From NCBI RefSeq assembly GCF_020379485.1, contig NC_063452.1, positions 38,020,650 through 38,084,649 on the forward strand: DNA of 64,000 bases. Direction: 5' to 3'. This DNA is from Brassica napus (Eukaryota; Streptophyta; Magnoliopsida; Brassicales; Brassicaceae). Both the position numbers and the translations under genes were made by a program. Shown in pieces: positions 48,948 through 60,750 of this stretch (position 1 is the stretch's first letter; the number at the start of each line of letters is the position of its first letter). The notes beneath the pieces were generated by a model. The model worked only from the letters and a program-made list of their open reading frames with translations, was not told the origin of the DNA and made no database searches.

Positions 48948-51221
48948 ATGCCTTCGTCCTTCTCCAAGCCGTCTTTGGATTCTCCTTTCTCCCTGGACGG
49001 CGCCGAGGCTGAGCACCGGCTCCGTGAGGCGGAGGAGAGGCTACGCGAGGCCATGGCGGAGCTTCAGCGTAGACAGCGTTCGGCGGCGCGTGGATCTCAT
49101 GGCGATATCTGCGATCACGTAGACGTCTCCTGCGTGGCCAATGCCATCGGCAATCTGTGCCAGAGCTTCCTCCTCTCGTACGGCGTCAGAGTAGGGATCG
49201 GAATCCTTCTCCGCGCCTTCAAGCTCGCCAGAGGGCAGTCTTACTCGTCCCTGCTCGATCTCAAGGTGAGCAAGAATCTCGATTTGATGCACTCACTTGT
49301 GAGATGTTTGATTTTCTTAAAAACAAGAAGCTGTAATCTTCATATGCCTGTCAAAGAATCTGTGTGTTCCCTAGCTCATATGAGATTCACTCACGCATGA
49401 ACAATGGTTTTGCAGCAACTTGTGTCAGAGAAAGATTTGATTGTTAGGGAAGAAGCATGTCGTATTGGTTTACTCTTTGGTGGCTTTACCGGCTCCTATC
49501 ACGCACTCAGATGCTGTTTGAGGAAGTGGAGAAAGAAGGAGACGCCATTGAATTCGTAAGTTTATGTTTGTATGTATCTCCGTTTCTTGTATGCTTCTGC
49601 TGTTTGATTAAGGGTGGAGCAGAGTTTTAGCAGGTTCAATTGCGGGTTTGTCGGTTCTCGCGTTAGATGATTCCAACCAGCGGCGCACACTTGCTCTCTA
49701 CCTCTTGGCTAGATTAGGCCAGGTATATCATAGAATCATTATCACTACTCAGGTGTATCTGTGAGAGTCTGATCTTTTATGTTCTGAACAGGCGGCTTAC
49801 AATTCCGCAAAGTCAAAGAACAAATTCCATCTTTGGGGAAGCCATTGGAGACATGGAGATTCTTTACTTTTTTCTCTTGCTTGTTCCCAGGTATTTGAGG
49901 TTCCTCCTCCTTTTTTTTTTTTTTTTTGCTTGTCCTAGTAGTCTGAAGTAGTTGGTGATATCTAGTCGAGAAGATAAGCTTTACTTATCATATTTATTAT
50001 CTTCATTCTGATTGAGTTGTGCTAATTCTGTTGGGTGCAGGTTATGTATGCGTTTATAATGCGTCCTGAAACCTTGCCGAAGTCATATAGAGAGTTTATT
50101 CAGAAGACAGGTCCAGTTGCAAGGCCTGTCTACCAGGCTGTAAGAGAATGCTGCAGAGGTGGTCCAATCGATGTAGCCTCCTTATCAGCCTACATTTCTA
50201 GTAAAAACGAAGCCAGTCATGTGAGGGTCCAAGAGTTTGCTTCCATCATCCCTTGTTCAGCTATTCATCCACACACTAATTCGTGTCTGGCCCAAAATGC
50301 TAATGCAATGTCAGCTACATTCAAGAAAACGTTTCCATTATACTTCTCCCTGACATTTGTCCCATATGTCGTCCTACACCTGCAAAAGGTAACGAGTCTT
50401 TTAGAATCCTATTGGTTTAGGCTCTACTCAGAGATAAATGTCTGTTTTTCTTTCTTTCTGATGCCATCCATCCTACTACACTTTCAGTTCATGGCTTCTC
50501 CTTACCGGACATCTTGGAATGCAATCAGAGATTCAGTTCGATCCACTTCCTTCTTGTCTGCTTTTGTTGGGATATTTCAGGTAGCAGGTGTTGACATTTT
50601 GATCTTCTCCTTTCATTTCACACAGTTAGTTTCCTAAATCCTTCCATTTTGCACTAGGCCTTCATATGTGCCCATAGAAAAGTTGCATCCAAGGACCACA
50701 AGCTCGTTTACTGGTTTGCGGGTGGTGTAGCTGCTCTTTCGGTTATGCTAGAGAAAAAACCAAGACGCTCTGAGCTTGCTCTATATGTTCTTCCCCGAGC
50801 TGGAGATTCTCTGTGGGAGATACTTGTTAACCGCCACATTCTTCCCAATATTAAAAACGCCGAGGTATAATTCAACAAATATTCTTGTTTCAAACTTTCT
50901 TTCCCTTTTCACAATAGAACTGTATGTGTTTATATACACAATCAATGAAATCAGGTTGCTGTATTCTGTGGATGTATGGGAGGAATCATGTATTACCTAG
51001 AACATGAACCTGATACATTGGCTCCGTTTCTGAGAGGACTCATCCGTCGGTTTCTTGCTAGTCAAATAAGCAATCCAAGTAGCAAAATCAGTCAGAGTTC
51101 TTCCTATATGTATCTCCAGACCCTAGATGCGTTGGAGAAACCAAAAGCGCCCGAGAACCGAGAAAGTGAAACTCAAAAAGCTGAAGAAAAGTATAACCTG
51201 GAGGCAATTCCTGGTCTTTAG
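48948..51221 (+). CDS. TMEM135-like / Tim17-family-annotated membrane protein, 523 aa
   Basis: Eight coding exons with GT-AG introns: 48948-49265, 49416-49555, 49623-49722, 49792-49890, 50041-50388, 50488-50580, 50658-50864 and 50955-51221. They total 1572 bp from MPSSFSKPSLDSPFSLDGAE to TAG. An N-terminal helical charged region (residues about 20-47) precedes small-residue and hydrophobic segments (for example GVRVGIGILLRAFKLARG, VLAGSIAGLSVLAL, FFAGGVAALSVMLE-like at exon 7, VAVFCGCMGGIMYYLEHEP at exon 8). These resemble the repeated glycine-rich helices of TMEM135 proteins; plant members are annotated as Tim17/22/23 family (compare At5g51150). Such proteins sit in organelle membranes (peroxisome or mitochondrion), and the plant role is not established. 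There is no damage, and it is convergent with USB1, about 510 bp between stops. Confidence 0.9.
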
Positions 51222-51729
51222 TAACAAAGTTAGCTCTGATGGTTTCAACAGTTGTATTAGCATATCATGGATCATTGTTTTGATGAAACTCCCCTAGAAG
51301 AAAAGGGTCCATACACAGAAAAAAAAACCTTTGAGAGGTTAAAGTGATTTTATAGGATTTTAGGAGTTTTTAAGTGTCTGATTTCATTTAACTATCTTCC
51401 CAAAATAACCAAAAAAAACTCTCTTTTTCACTGCAATGGGAAGATGCAGAACGGACGGAGACGTTTATGGAATCGTACATTAACAAGCTTGTGTTAAAAC
51501 AGATACGTAAATAGTCTCAGAGATGCATGTTCTCCCTTATGGATGGACCAGCATAATCTATTATGTTCAACATCATGTTAGATATCTATCTTTTCCGAAG
51601 CACAAAGACTGTTCATTATCTCTCTTTTCCTAAGCACAGGGACTATTGGACCACCCAAATAAAAATAGTAAACTCATGCTTCTATGCCGTTACAAATGCA
51701 TACCTGATAGGTATTGTGATACAGAGATA
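51222..51729. other. Convergent 3' regions of two genes
   Basis: Holds the 3' UTRs of the TMEM135-like gene (plus) and USB1 (minus). No stable terminator is expected in Pol II genes and none is assigned. Apparent ORFs here are shadows. Confidence 0.6.
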
Positions 51730-53385
51730 TTATTCATCTGGGAGTTTACATATTTTGTGTGTTTTGTTTCCTATCTTACACTCGATTCCAGAAAACTTAG
51801 AGGTGAATATACGATTCTGCACGCAACCACCAGCTCTAAGCTTCTTCAGTTCCCCGTCAACAGCTCCCTTTAAGGAAGTTCTAATATCACCCAACGCCCA
51901 GACCAAGGAGATATGTGGTCGCGGATCCTATATGACAAAGTGAAGCAGAACCGATGGATGGGTTAAGTGTTGGTGACTATGAATTCATTTTAATAGTAAA
52001 AATGCAATCAAGCTAACTAGCTGTAAAGTAGTATATAGAAAAAGGAAATGGACCTTGTAGAACTCTGGAAGATTGTGAAGCTTGTAAACTTCATTAACAG
52101 CATCAATTTGCTTGCTTATCTAAAAGCAGAGATATGAGGGTTAGTACAATGCCTAACACGATATATACAAAAAGCTAACACATTCAAGGTAACTCTTGTT
52201 GTACAGCATACCTCGGATAGTCCAGAAGTGGTGATTTCCAGAGAGAGGAAAGAACGAGTAGAGTCGTCATTCACAAAGACTTGCCACTTATTAAAATCAA
52301 TCCAATATCTATCGAAAACAGAAGAGGAAAAGAAATCATAAATCCAAGCATCGAATACAATCAAACTGGTTCACAAGGAACGATGTTTACCTCTTGTGTA
52401 ACTGAAGTTTTTGCCTAAGCATAGAAACCAGAGAGTTAATCTGATGAACACGAAGAGGAACGCTTCTTCCCAAGCTTATGTGGAACTCTCTCCCCAAAGC
52501 ATGGTCAAGCTTCTGGTCATCGTTGCAAAGAATGCTGAGTGGAATATCAGCTTCGACCAAATGAAGATGGGGAACAAGTGATGCAACCCTCTTTAAAACA
52601 CAGGCAATCTCCTTCTTCGCCAATAGTGGTATAAAAACTAAAATAAGTAGCATGAGTAAAGGAAGAAAGAAAAGTGATACACTTCATACTGATAGCAAGA
52701 GGCATTAATAGAATTTTCATGGAAGATCATTGTCACTGCAGTAGGCTACATAATCTGATATAGTTCTATTTTCTTATAGAGTGGCATTTACAAAAAAAAA
52801 AAAACATTGCTTTTATCTGATTGTACAAGCACCTAATTGAGATTGATGCACAGTAAGAAGGCATACAAAAACTGAGGCTATGTTCCTAGGGTTGAGTTTA
52901 AGACCATCATGTTCATTAGCTTTCTACCAACAACAACTTGATTGGATGTAAAAGCATCTTACACTAAACAAGCACTCACTTGAGAATTCAAGAAACCTTG
53001 TCAAATTTCTGAAAAGGAGTGATTACCAGGGATGTAAACATGCAAGGCGTAGTTTCCATCGACATGAGGAAAGTTCCTTACTCTAGTCACAGTCTTCGTT
53101 GAGTAGACATCCAAAGAACCTGAGATTTTTTTTCAAAACGTGATGAGAGTGATACGTATGAATTAGATTCATGAGCAGTCAGAGTTGACACAATCTGCGA
53201 GCATCATCATCACCTGTGGATCCAATGGATTCGAGAAGCGAAAGCGGCGGAGGAGGCAGAGAAATCGACTCCTTCCCGTGTTTTCCAGAGGTTGATACCT
53301 CGCCGTGATTTTCAGCAGCCGGAGAGAGATCATCAGTATCCGAGTCCGATGAAGAGTCACCGTAAGAAGCTCTCAATGCGTCCAT
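51730..53385 (-). CDS. USB1: U6 snRNA phosphodiesterase USB1, 290 aa
   Basis: Six coding exons on the minus strand: 53385-53214, 53119-53027, 52637-52391, 52308-52212, 52119-52054 and 51927-51730, total 873 bp in frame. The start is MDALRASYGDSSSDSDTDDL, the Asp/Ser-rich disordered head usual in this family. Next comes NFPHVDGNYALHVYIPVF at the start of the 2H fold. Both catalytic HxS motifs are present: FHISLGRSVPLR in exon 3 and PRPHISLVWALGD in the last exon. The protein ends KICKLPDE. USB1 trims the oligo(U) tail of U6 snRNA 3' to 5' and leaves a protected end, in the nucleus. Length fits plant homologues (At5g51170). All introns are GT-AG on the minus strand. It appears intact and shares its upstream region with the putative non-coding transcript at 53605-54200. 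Confidence 0.93.
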
Positions 53386-53605
53386 CGCCGCCGGTCAATC
53401 AAAAGAAAAATAACAAAGACGAGCCAAAAATCAAATATTTCAATCCCATTCCAAATTGAACCAATTCTTATTAAATCGAACCGAACTTAAACCCAACACA
53501 TCCGGGAACAAATCTAATGGGCTGAAAATGGGCCTCCACAGTGACCAAGAGGAACCCTAACTATGATCACTATATATTTACACAACAATCGCCCTTCATT
53601 CTATA
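53386..53605. promoter_or_regulatory. Probable bidirectional promoter with site II and telo-box motifs
   Basis: TGGGCT (53518-53523) and TGGGCC (53529-53534) are site II elements. AACCCTAA (53553-53560) is telo-box-like. A TATA box (TATATATTTA, 53571-53580) points right. Site II plus telo-box is the established signature of plant ribosomal-protein, translation-related and snoRNA gene promoters. On the left the USB1 start codon is at 53385, so the same motifs can serve both directions. Transcription start positions are inferred, not seen. Confidence 0.6.
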
Positions 53606-53720
53606 ATCAGCCTTAGTTGCGTCTATATTATCTAGGGTTGTTCTCTGATCGCCAAGATTTCTCTGTTTTTAATTGATTCGTTTATTTTATATTTTTTTTT
53701 GATTAATCTGGAGATATAGA

Positions 53721-53828
53721 AAGGCAGTGATGACTCGGAATTATCAAGCTCAACAGACCGGAATGAGTCGTTTCTTCTTTTAATTGGAGATTCGTTTCTG
53801 TGTCGATAATCCCGCTGAACTGAGCCTT
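53721..53828 (+). ncRNA. Candidate box C/D snoRNA
   Basis: The C box GTGATGA (53727-53733) is preceded by AAGGC. The D box CTGA (53820-53823) is followed by GCCTT, giving a perfect 5-bp terminal stem next to the boxes. Length is about 108 nt, somewhat long for the class. A second CTGA lies at 53814-53817. It lies about 120 nt downstream of a start inferred from the TATA box in a site II/telo-box promoter context, which supports the call. The rRNA or snRNA target and the D' and C' boxes were not identified. Confidence 0.42.
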
Positions 53829-54079
53829 CTCTTCTTTTTTTCCATCTCTTGTTTGAATTTGTGTTTTACCGTCACTTGTTTTTACTCTATAAAGTGGTTT
53901 TGATTTTGAAATTGTTTTGGGGTTTGGAGATGGCAATGAGGATATAACGCTCCCTCTTCTGATTTCAGCTGAAGAAATTTGCTGGCAGAATCGAACCTAA
54001 TATCACTAGCCATCACTGAGTCATCTCCTTATTCCCTAAGTCTCTTATTTGACAAGCTTGTTTTATTGAATGCATAAAG

Positions 54080-54152
54080 ACGGTGATAATGATGAAGCAA
54101 ATAATCTAATCCAACACTTGATCTGATTTATGCTATGTGCATCTGATGCTAC
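54080..54152 (+). ncRNA. Weak second box C/D snoRNA candidate
   Basis: The C box ATGATGA (54089-54095), a possible D' CTGA (54123-54126) and a D box CTGA (54143-54146) are spaced as in short C/D snoRNAs, but the terminal stem is poor. It is listed because it follows the better candidate on the same putative transcript. Confidence 0.25.
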
Positions 54153-54159
54153 AACAGTT

Positions 54160-55212
54160 TAGCTTCTGAATCCCCTCTAAAACTGTTTCATCTTTGTATA
54201 TTTCAACTGTGCAAGATTGTTTACTAGATTTCTTTGCTATTAATTTTCGACATGAGTAGATAAATCACTGGTAGAATTTACTTCATTTTCTAATACACAA
54301 TAAGCTTCAATTACATCTCTTTTCAATATCATCATCAAATGCTCTCCAGTGGTCAGAACTAGATTATGAGTATGCTATTTCTATTCATTCTGATTATCTA
54401 TGTACAATTCATCAAATACATTAAACAATCCATAATCTTACACTCTCATACTAGTATCCAAGTTTCGGAACAAACTTTTTAATATAATGACTTTACATTT
54501 AAAAGAAAAGTTAGAGGATCAATTTTTACAACTTTGATTCGTAGGATGAAACCGTATATCAAAGTTATAACTAAAATATCTTTAGTTTCACAAATAATTT
54601 CCAGAGAAGGTTCAAAAAGAATTAAGAAATAAACTTATTAGCAGTTGATAAATATTCATGCTCATTGATTTTTGAAAAAGACGCTTAACTGCATAATTTG
54701 AAAAAAAAAACTTTTTTATGCAGAGTTTAGCTGAATTTCTCAAATCGTTGCTTATGAGCTTATTTAGAATCATTAAAGATAATCAGTTTGTACACTTTAT
54801 AAATTTGGTAAAGTATAGTAAATTTGGTATGTTGCATCATATAAATTGTGAGGCAAATCACCATTCAAGAATATAACTTCACACGTAGAACTAATTTATG
54901 AACATGCACATGAGCAAGCAATACATGAATGGCTGCAATCTTAGTAATAAGAGCATACATATTGACGTAGGCATAGACGTACCGTCCAAAAATTGAGCCT
55001 TAACATTGGAGGTTGATGATTTGTAACTGATGGACGATGTTCTAAGATTTTAGGATAATGCAGAATCAAGGTTTTTTGTTTTGTAACTCTCTCATCTTTA
55101 TCTATAAATGGAGTGAAGTGAATTAAGATTGGACTAGATTTGTTGGTTTTGTAACTGTCTCTTGTTTTGTCAAAAGAAGAGATGGAACTCTTTTTTGCAA
55201 CTTTCATCAATC
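54160..55212. other. Intergenic, nothing recognised
   Basis: AT-rich; no coding or element signature. Confidence 0.4.
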
Positions 55213-55228
55213 AACTAAGCTTTGAAAC

Positions 55229-55409
55229 TGGACTAGTTAGCTTAACTGGTAACGCCTCAGACATTTGTTTGAGAGATCACGAATTCGAGTTTCGGGTGGG
55301 AGGAGTGTCCAGGACCGTGACAGGTACAGACAAAGGCTGGTTTCGGGCTTAGGGGGAGATTAAGGCCAAAGGCCCGAACCCATCCTGGTTAAACAAAAAA
55401 AAAAAAAAA
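55229..55409 (+). mobile_element. tRNA-derived SINE, exact 16-bp TSD
   Basis: AACTAAGCTTTGAAAC occurs at 55213-55228 and 55410-55425. The head has an A box near TAGTTAGCTTAACTGG and a B box near ATTCGAGTTTC (55282-55292). The body ends with a run of about 15 A. Non-coding. The long perfect duplication indicates a comparatively recent insertion. Confidence 0.92.
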
Positions 55410-55425
55410 AACTAAGCTTTGAAAC

Positions 55426-56044
55426 CAGCAAATATGACTAATTTGTTTGCTTAAAAAGACATGAAAAAACTTGCGTATATTTTACTATATGTTAGTAACA
55501 GTCTCCAAACAGTTTCTTCATGTGCACTTTTACATAATATCATAGATGCCCTCGAGAAAAAATTCTCGATGACATAGATAAAACACTTTCTAAGAATAAA
55601 AGCTGATTTTACAATGCTTCAAGACTATTTTAAGTCTATTGATGTGTACATGTAGAAAGGACATTCGTGGCTGAATGTAAATGGACTGCTTCTCCGGTGG
55701 ATTTAAATCAAAGCTTTCAGCTGATTTTGGTGATCTTGTTCGAGACCCAATGGTCCAGTCCAACCCAAACATATGTATTGGGCTAGAAATTGACTTGCAA
55801 GACCCATCTGAAGCAAACTGATTTCTCTCTTAAAAGAAAACATCAGCACTTTCGCATGGTCTACTAAGACATGATTAGGATCGATCCTGACATAACAACT
55901 CATAACCTAAACTTTGATCCCACGTACAAGCCGATTACACAACAACGTCGAAAATTAGGCTCAGAGCACGCAAAAACAATAAACAATGAAATATATCGAC
56001 TATTAAAGGTTGGCTCCATTTATTCGTAAACATAAAAACGGGAA
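55426..56044. other. Intergenic, nothing recognised
   Basis: No gene, RNA or element signature; short minus-strand ORFs are not supported. Confidence 0.4.
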
Positions 56045-56820
56045 GCGGAGAACCTGCATCGTTTTATAGACCTCAACAAAACTTATTTGAAAGACAGTTT
56101 CTGCTCCTTCATATTGACCAGCTTGTAGAACCTACAGCAGATCATCAATTGCTTTCTTTCTTGGATGCATTTTCGGGGTAGAATCAGATGAAATGAACCC
56201 CAAAAATCAGGAGAACACGACAACCAGCACTGACCAAGGCACTTGCTGGTACAAAAGTAATGCCCTTCAATCTCAAAACCCTGACGCCACTTTACCAACG
56301 GTTGGTGAATAAGATATTCGTCAATCAGCTAGGTAAAACCATGGAAGTATATATCGATAACATGTTAGTGAATTCCGAAAGGATGAGCGACCACGTCAAT
56401 CAACTGCTTGAATGCTTCATATTCCTCAACAAATACGCAATGAGCTAAATTTGGAAAATGCACTTTTAGAGTTCCTTGCAGTAAATTTCTTGAAAACTTA
56501 GTAACATAACGAGGCATCAAAAATAAACCTAAGAAGATTAGTTATTTCTTCAGCATACCCTCTCTAGAAAGACAATATAAATGAAGCAGCTAACCAGGAG
56601 AATAACACCCCTGAACATGTTCATCTGTTGATCCACGACAAATATCTTACCTTTTACAATTCCTCAAAGAAAATAAAGGTTTCCTATAGGACGAAAAAGT
56701 GTGAGGAATCATTCACTCAACTAAAAGCATACCTCAGGGAGTCCCTCATACAGGTCAAGCCAAAAGAGGGAGAGCCACTCTACCTCTATATAAATGTCTT
56801 GTTGCGTCCTTGCTAGTCTC
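56045..56820 (+). pseudogene. Ty3/gypsy reverse transcriptase and RNase H debris (Tat/Ogre-like)
   Basis: Frame-shifted pieces follow the RT order: CIVFIDLNKTYLKDSF; a short SFLDAF-like patch; PFNLKTLTPLYQRLVNKIFV then MEVYIDNMLVNSERMSDHVN (the YIDDML box changed to YIDNML); NKYAMS; and the connection/RNase H start WDEKCEESFTQLKAYL-like sequence to about 56815. There are many stops. No LTRs, PBS or integrase were recognised, so it is an isolated fragment. Confidence 0.75.
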
Positions 56821-57069
56821 CCACCTATTAAAGAGGAACACATGTCGATTTATAGACTGAGGGGATTGACACATAAGTTGGTCCACTAAAGGTCCATTTG
56901 AGATGAACTAACTTGACAACCTTTATATGGTCTATCTATTAATCCCAACTATTTTGTTCAAAGGGCTACCTCACAACTCGAGGTAGCGAGCTTGGATCAA
57001 GTGGACAAATATCAAGACCAATTCACCTCACGGTTCTTCTACAACATATAGCTCCAAAACATTTATGGC

Positions 57070-57577
57070 TATTAACCACAAATAGCGCTAATCATATTCG
57101 TAGTTATTTTAGCCACAAACCCACCTTTAATTCGTGGGTAATATGTGACTATTTCAAAAAATAAAAATATATTAAAAATGTATATATTGAACTTAGTTTT
57201 CAAGATTATAAAAAATTGATTTACATTAATTTATCAATAGAAATTTTTTTTATACACTAAAATCGGTTTACAAAATAAATATTGTTCATAAAGCTAAACC
57301 AAAAAAAAAAATTAAATAAAAATCATTATTTGCTCGACGCACTATTGCCCGTCAGTTCATAAAGCTAAACCAAACTCTTTGTCTGCTCGACGCACTATTG
57401 CATCTTCTTCTGCCACTACGCCCCGATTTCATACATGTCTCTCTCGGTAAGCCGTCTTGTTCTTTTTCTTTCTTTATACTATTTTCGCTTCTTACATTTA
57501 CACATACATACCAATTACTGTTAAACTAAGTGATAATCCGCGCAATGGACGGAGCAAAATATTTTAATATTTTCTTA

Positions 57578-57620
<43 letters not shown>

Positions 57621-57783
57621 AATATAATAACAAAACATATGTAAAATATATTTGGATGATTTGATCAAATTGAAATTGGAAAAGTATTTATTTTTTTCAA
57701 TTCAAATATAATACATATTTCTTATTTTGAAATCAAATTATTTCTATATTTTAATATTTTATATAGTTTAATTTAAACATTAA

Positions 57784-57814
<31 letters not shown>

Positions 57815-58731
57815 TAATATAAAGATTTATTAAATGAAATTTTATAATCATATTATTTTATGATTATTTGTATCTTGTTATAACTAAAATATAAGCCATT
57901 GACCAAAATAAATTCAATGTGAAACTTTTTTTTTAATTTATATTCGTTTAAAAAAAAATTAAATTTAAATCATTTGATAGTTTAACTATTTTCATAATAT
58001 AAATTAAATAAAAAGAAGAGGATACACAAATTTTTATCAACTTTGTTTTATTCAAAATCATTAATTGTCATATATATTTTAGTCATAGTAAGTAATTTCG
58101 TAGCTTTTATTTAAGAAAATTAAAAATATATTTTATTTTATAGATTACTAATTAATTTAATGGTTAATTTAATAAAAAATATAATATATATTTAAATGAA
58201 CCAATCTATTTTCTAAGGATTTCAAGAGTCATTCTAGTGATGACACATAACAACATTCTAATGTTGTAATGCTTATCTTTTAATATTTAAATGATAAATC
58301 AGAAGAAAAGATTCAATAAAAAATAATTACAAAAATATAGAATTTGGCAGAAGAGAGTGAGACTTCTCGTGCTGAAAAAGATCATTTCATTTCATTGACT
58401 TACGGTACAGAAAAAATGCACTGCTGCTAGCTCGCCTTGTCCATGGGGAACTTACCCTGTTAAAAATCCTATCTTGCTTGACTTCGCTAAAAATCTTGTT
58501 GAAGAGATACATTAGACGAACAACCTTTTTCTTATGTCCCAACTTTTTGTGGGGGATAATAATGAATTTATATTTCCATAATTTATTTTATGGTTAATTG
58601 TGATTTCATTTCCTTTGAATAACCAAAAAATAGAATTTGAGTACTTTACCTACAAAAATCTGTAGAATAAGTCTGTTTTGTAGCTATTTGTGGTAAAAAA
58701 AAAAGCAGTCACAATTTTTTTGCGTGGCCAA
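57070..58731. mobile_element. Possible non-autonomous DNA element with TTTATGGC duplications
   Basis: TTTATGGC occurs at 57062-57069 and 58732-58739. Inside, the left end TATTAACCACAAATAGC and the right end on the minus strand TTGGCCACGCAAAAAA are weakly related. ACCACAAATAGC occurs near both ends in opposite orientation. The interior is very AT-rich, without a transposase. It contains a local duplication near 57325-57410 (CTCGACGCACTATTGC twice). The duplication could be chance, so confidence is modest. Confidence 0.42.
57582..57617. repeat. (TA)n microsatellite
   Basis: Uninterrupted TA dinucleotides; a second, shorter TA run lies at about 57785-57807. Confidence 0.97.
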
Positions 58732-58739
58732 TTTATGGC

Positions 58740-58890
58740 ATCTCCAACCCTACTCTATTTTTGACTCCAAACTTCATTTTGGAATAAAATCTTCTCCAAC
58801 CCCACTCTATATTCAACTCCAAAATTGAGTAACGGCTAGGGTTACACTATTTATGGAGTAATCTTGCCCATTACTCCATTCTGGAGTTGA
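58740..58890. repeat. Fragment of the CATCTCCAACC MITE family
   Basis: CATCTCCAACCCTACTCTAT followed by ACTCCA words parallels the element at 19704-19958. The opposite end was not found, so it is a truncated copy. Confidence 0.5.
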
Positions 58891-59221
58891 AATTTTTTTA
58901 TTTATGAAATAGTTTTTTTAATCTTGAATATTTTTATTTTACACTTAAATAATATTTAAAATAATAAAATAACATGAAAATAAATATAATACTCCACAAA
59001 ATATTATTTAATAGTTTTACATAAAAGATGCATAAACTAATAAAAATCAAAACTAAACATAAATAATTTATAACATAATGTAATATAATATAATACAAAT
59101 AAGTGATTTAATAATTCTGTAAACTGTTTTTGGAATCAGTGAAGTATCGTTCAAACTGAATAGATGCGTTTGTTTATCTTGTGGGTCAACATTTCGATTG
59201 ATAACATTTGTACTTGTTAAG

Positions 59222-60621
<1,400 letters not shown>

Positions 60622-60624
60622 AAT

Positions 60625-60638
60625 TGGCGCCGTTGCCG
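60625..60638 (+). promoter_or_regulatory. Primer binding site (tRNA-Asp type)
   Basis: TGGCGCCGTTGCCG is complementary to the 3' end of plant tRNA-Asp and lies 3 bases after the LTR. This is diagnostic of Athila-type elements. Confidence 0.92.
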
Positions 60639-60750
60639 AATTCTGAGTAGATTTAAACATTGAGATTTAGTCACTTGCTTGAGACTAAGTCATTTTAATT
60701 TTGTTTTGTTATTGATTCTTCTTCTTCACCTACCTTTCACTTTCAGGTGT

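Noticed and set aside
52387..52653. Independent 88-codon gene starting at 52653
   Set aside because: Its first codons are intron. The acceptor at 52638-52640 joins it to the USB1 exon chain, and it contains the first HxS motif.
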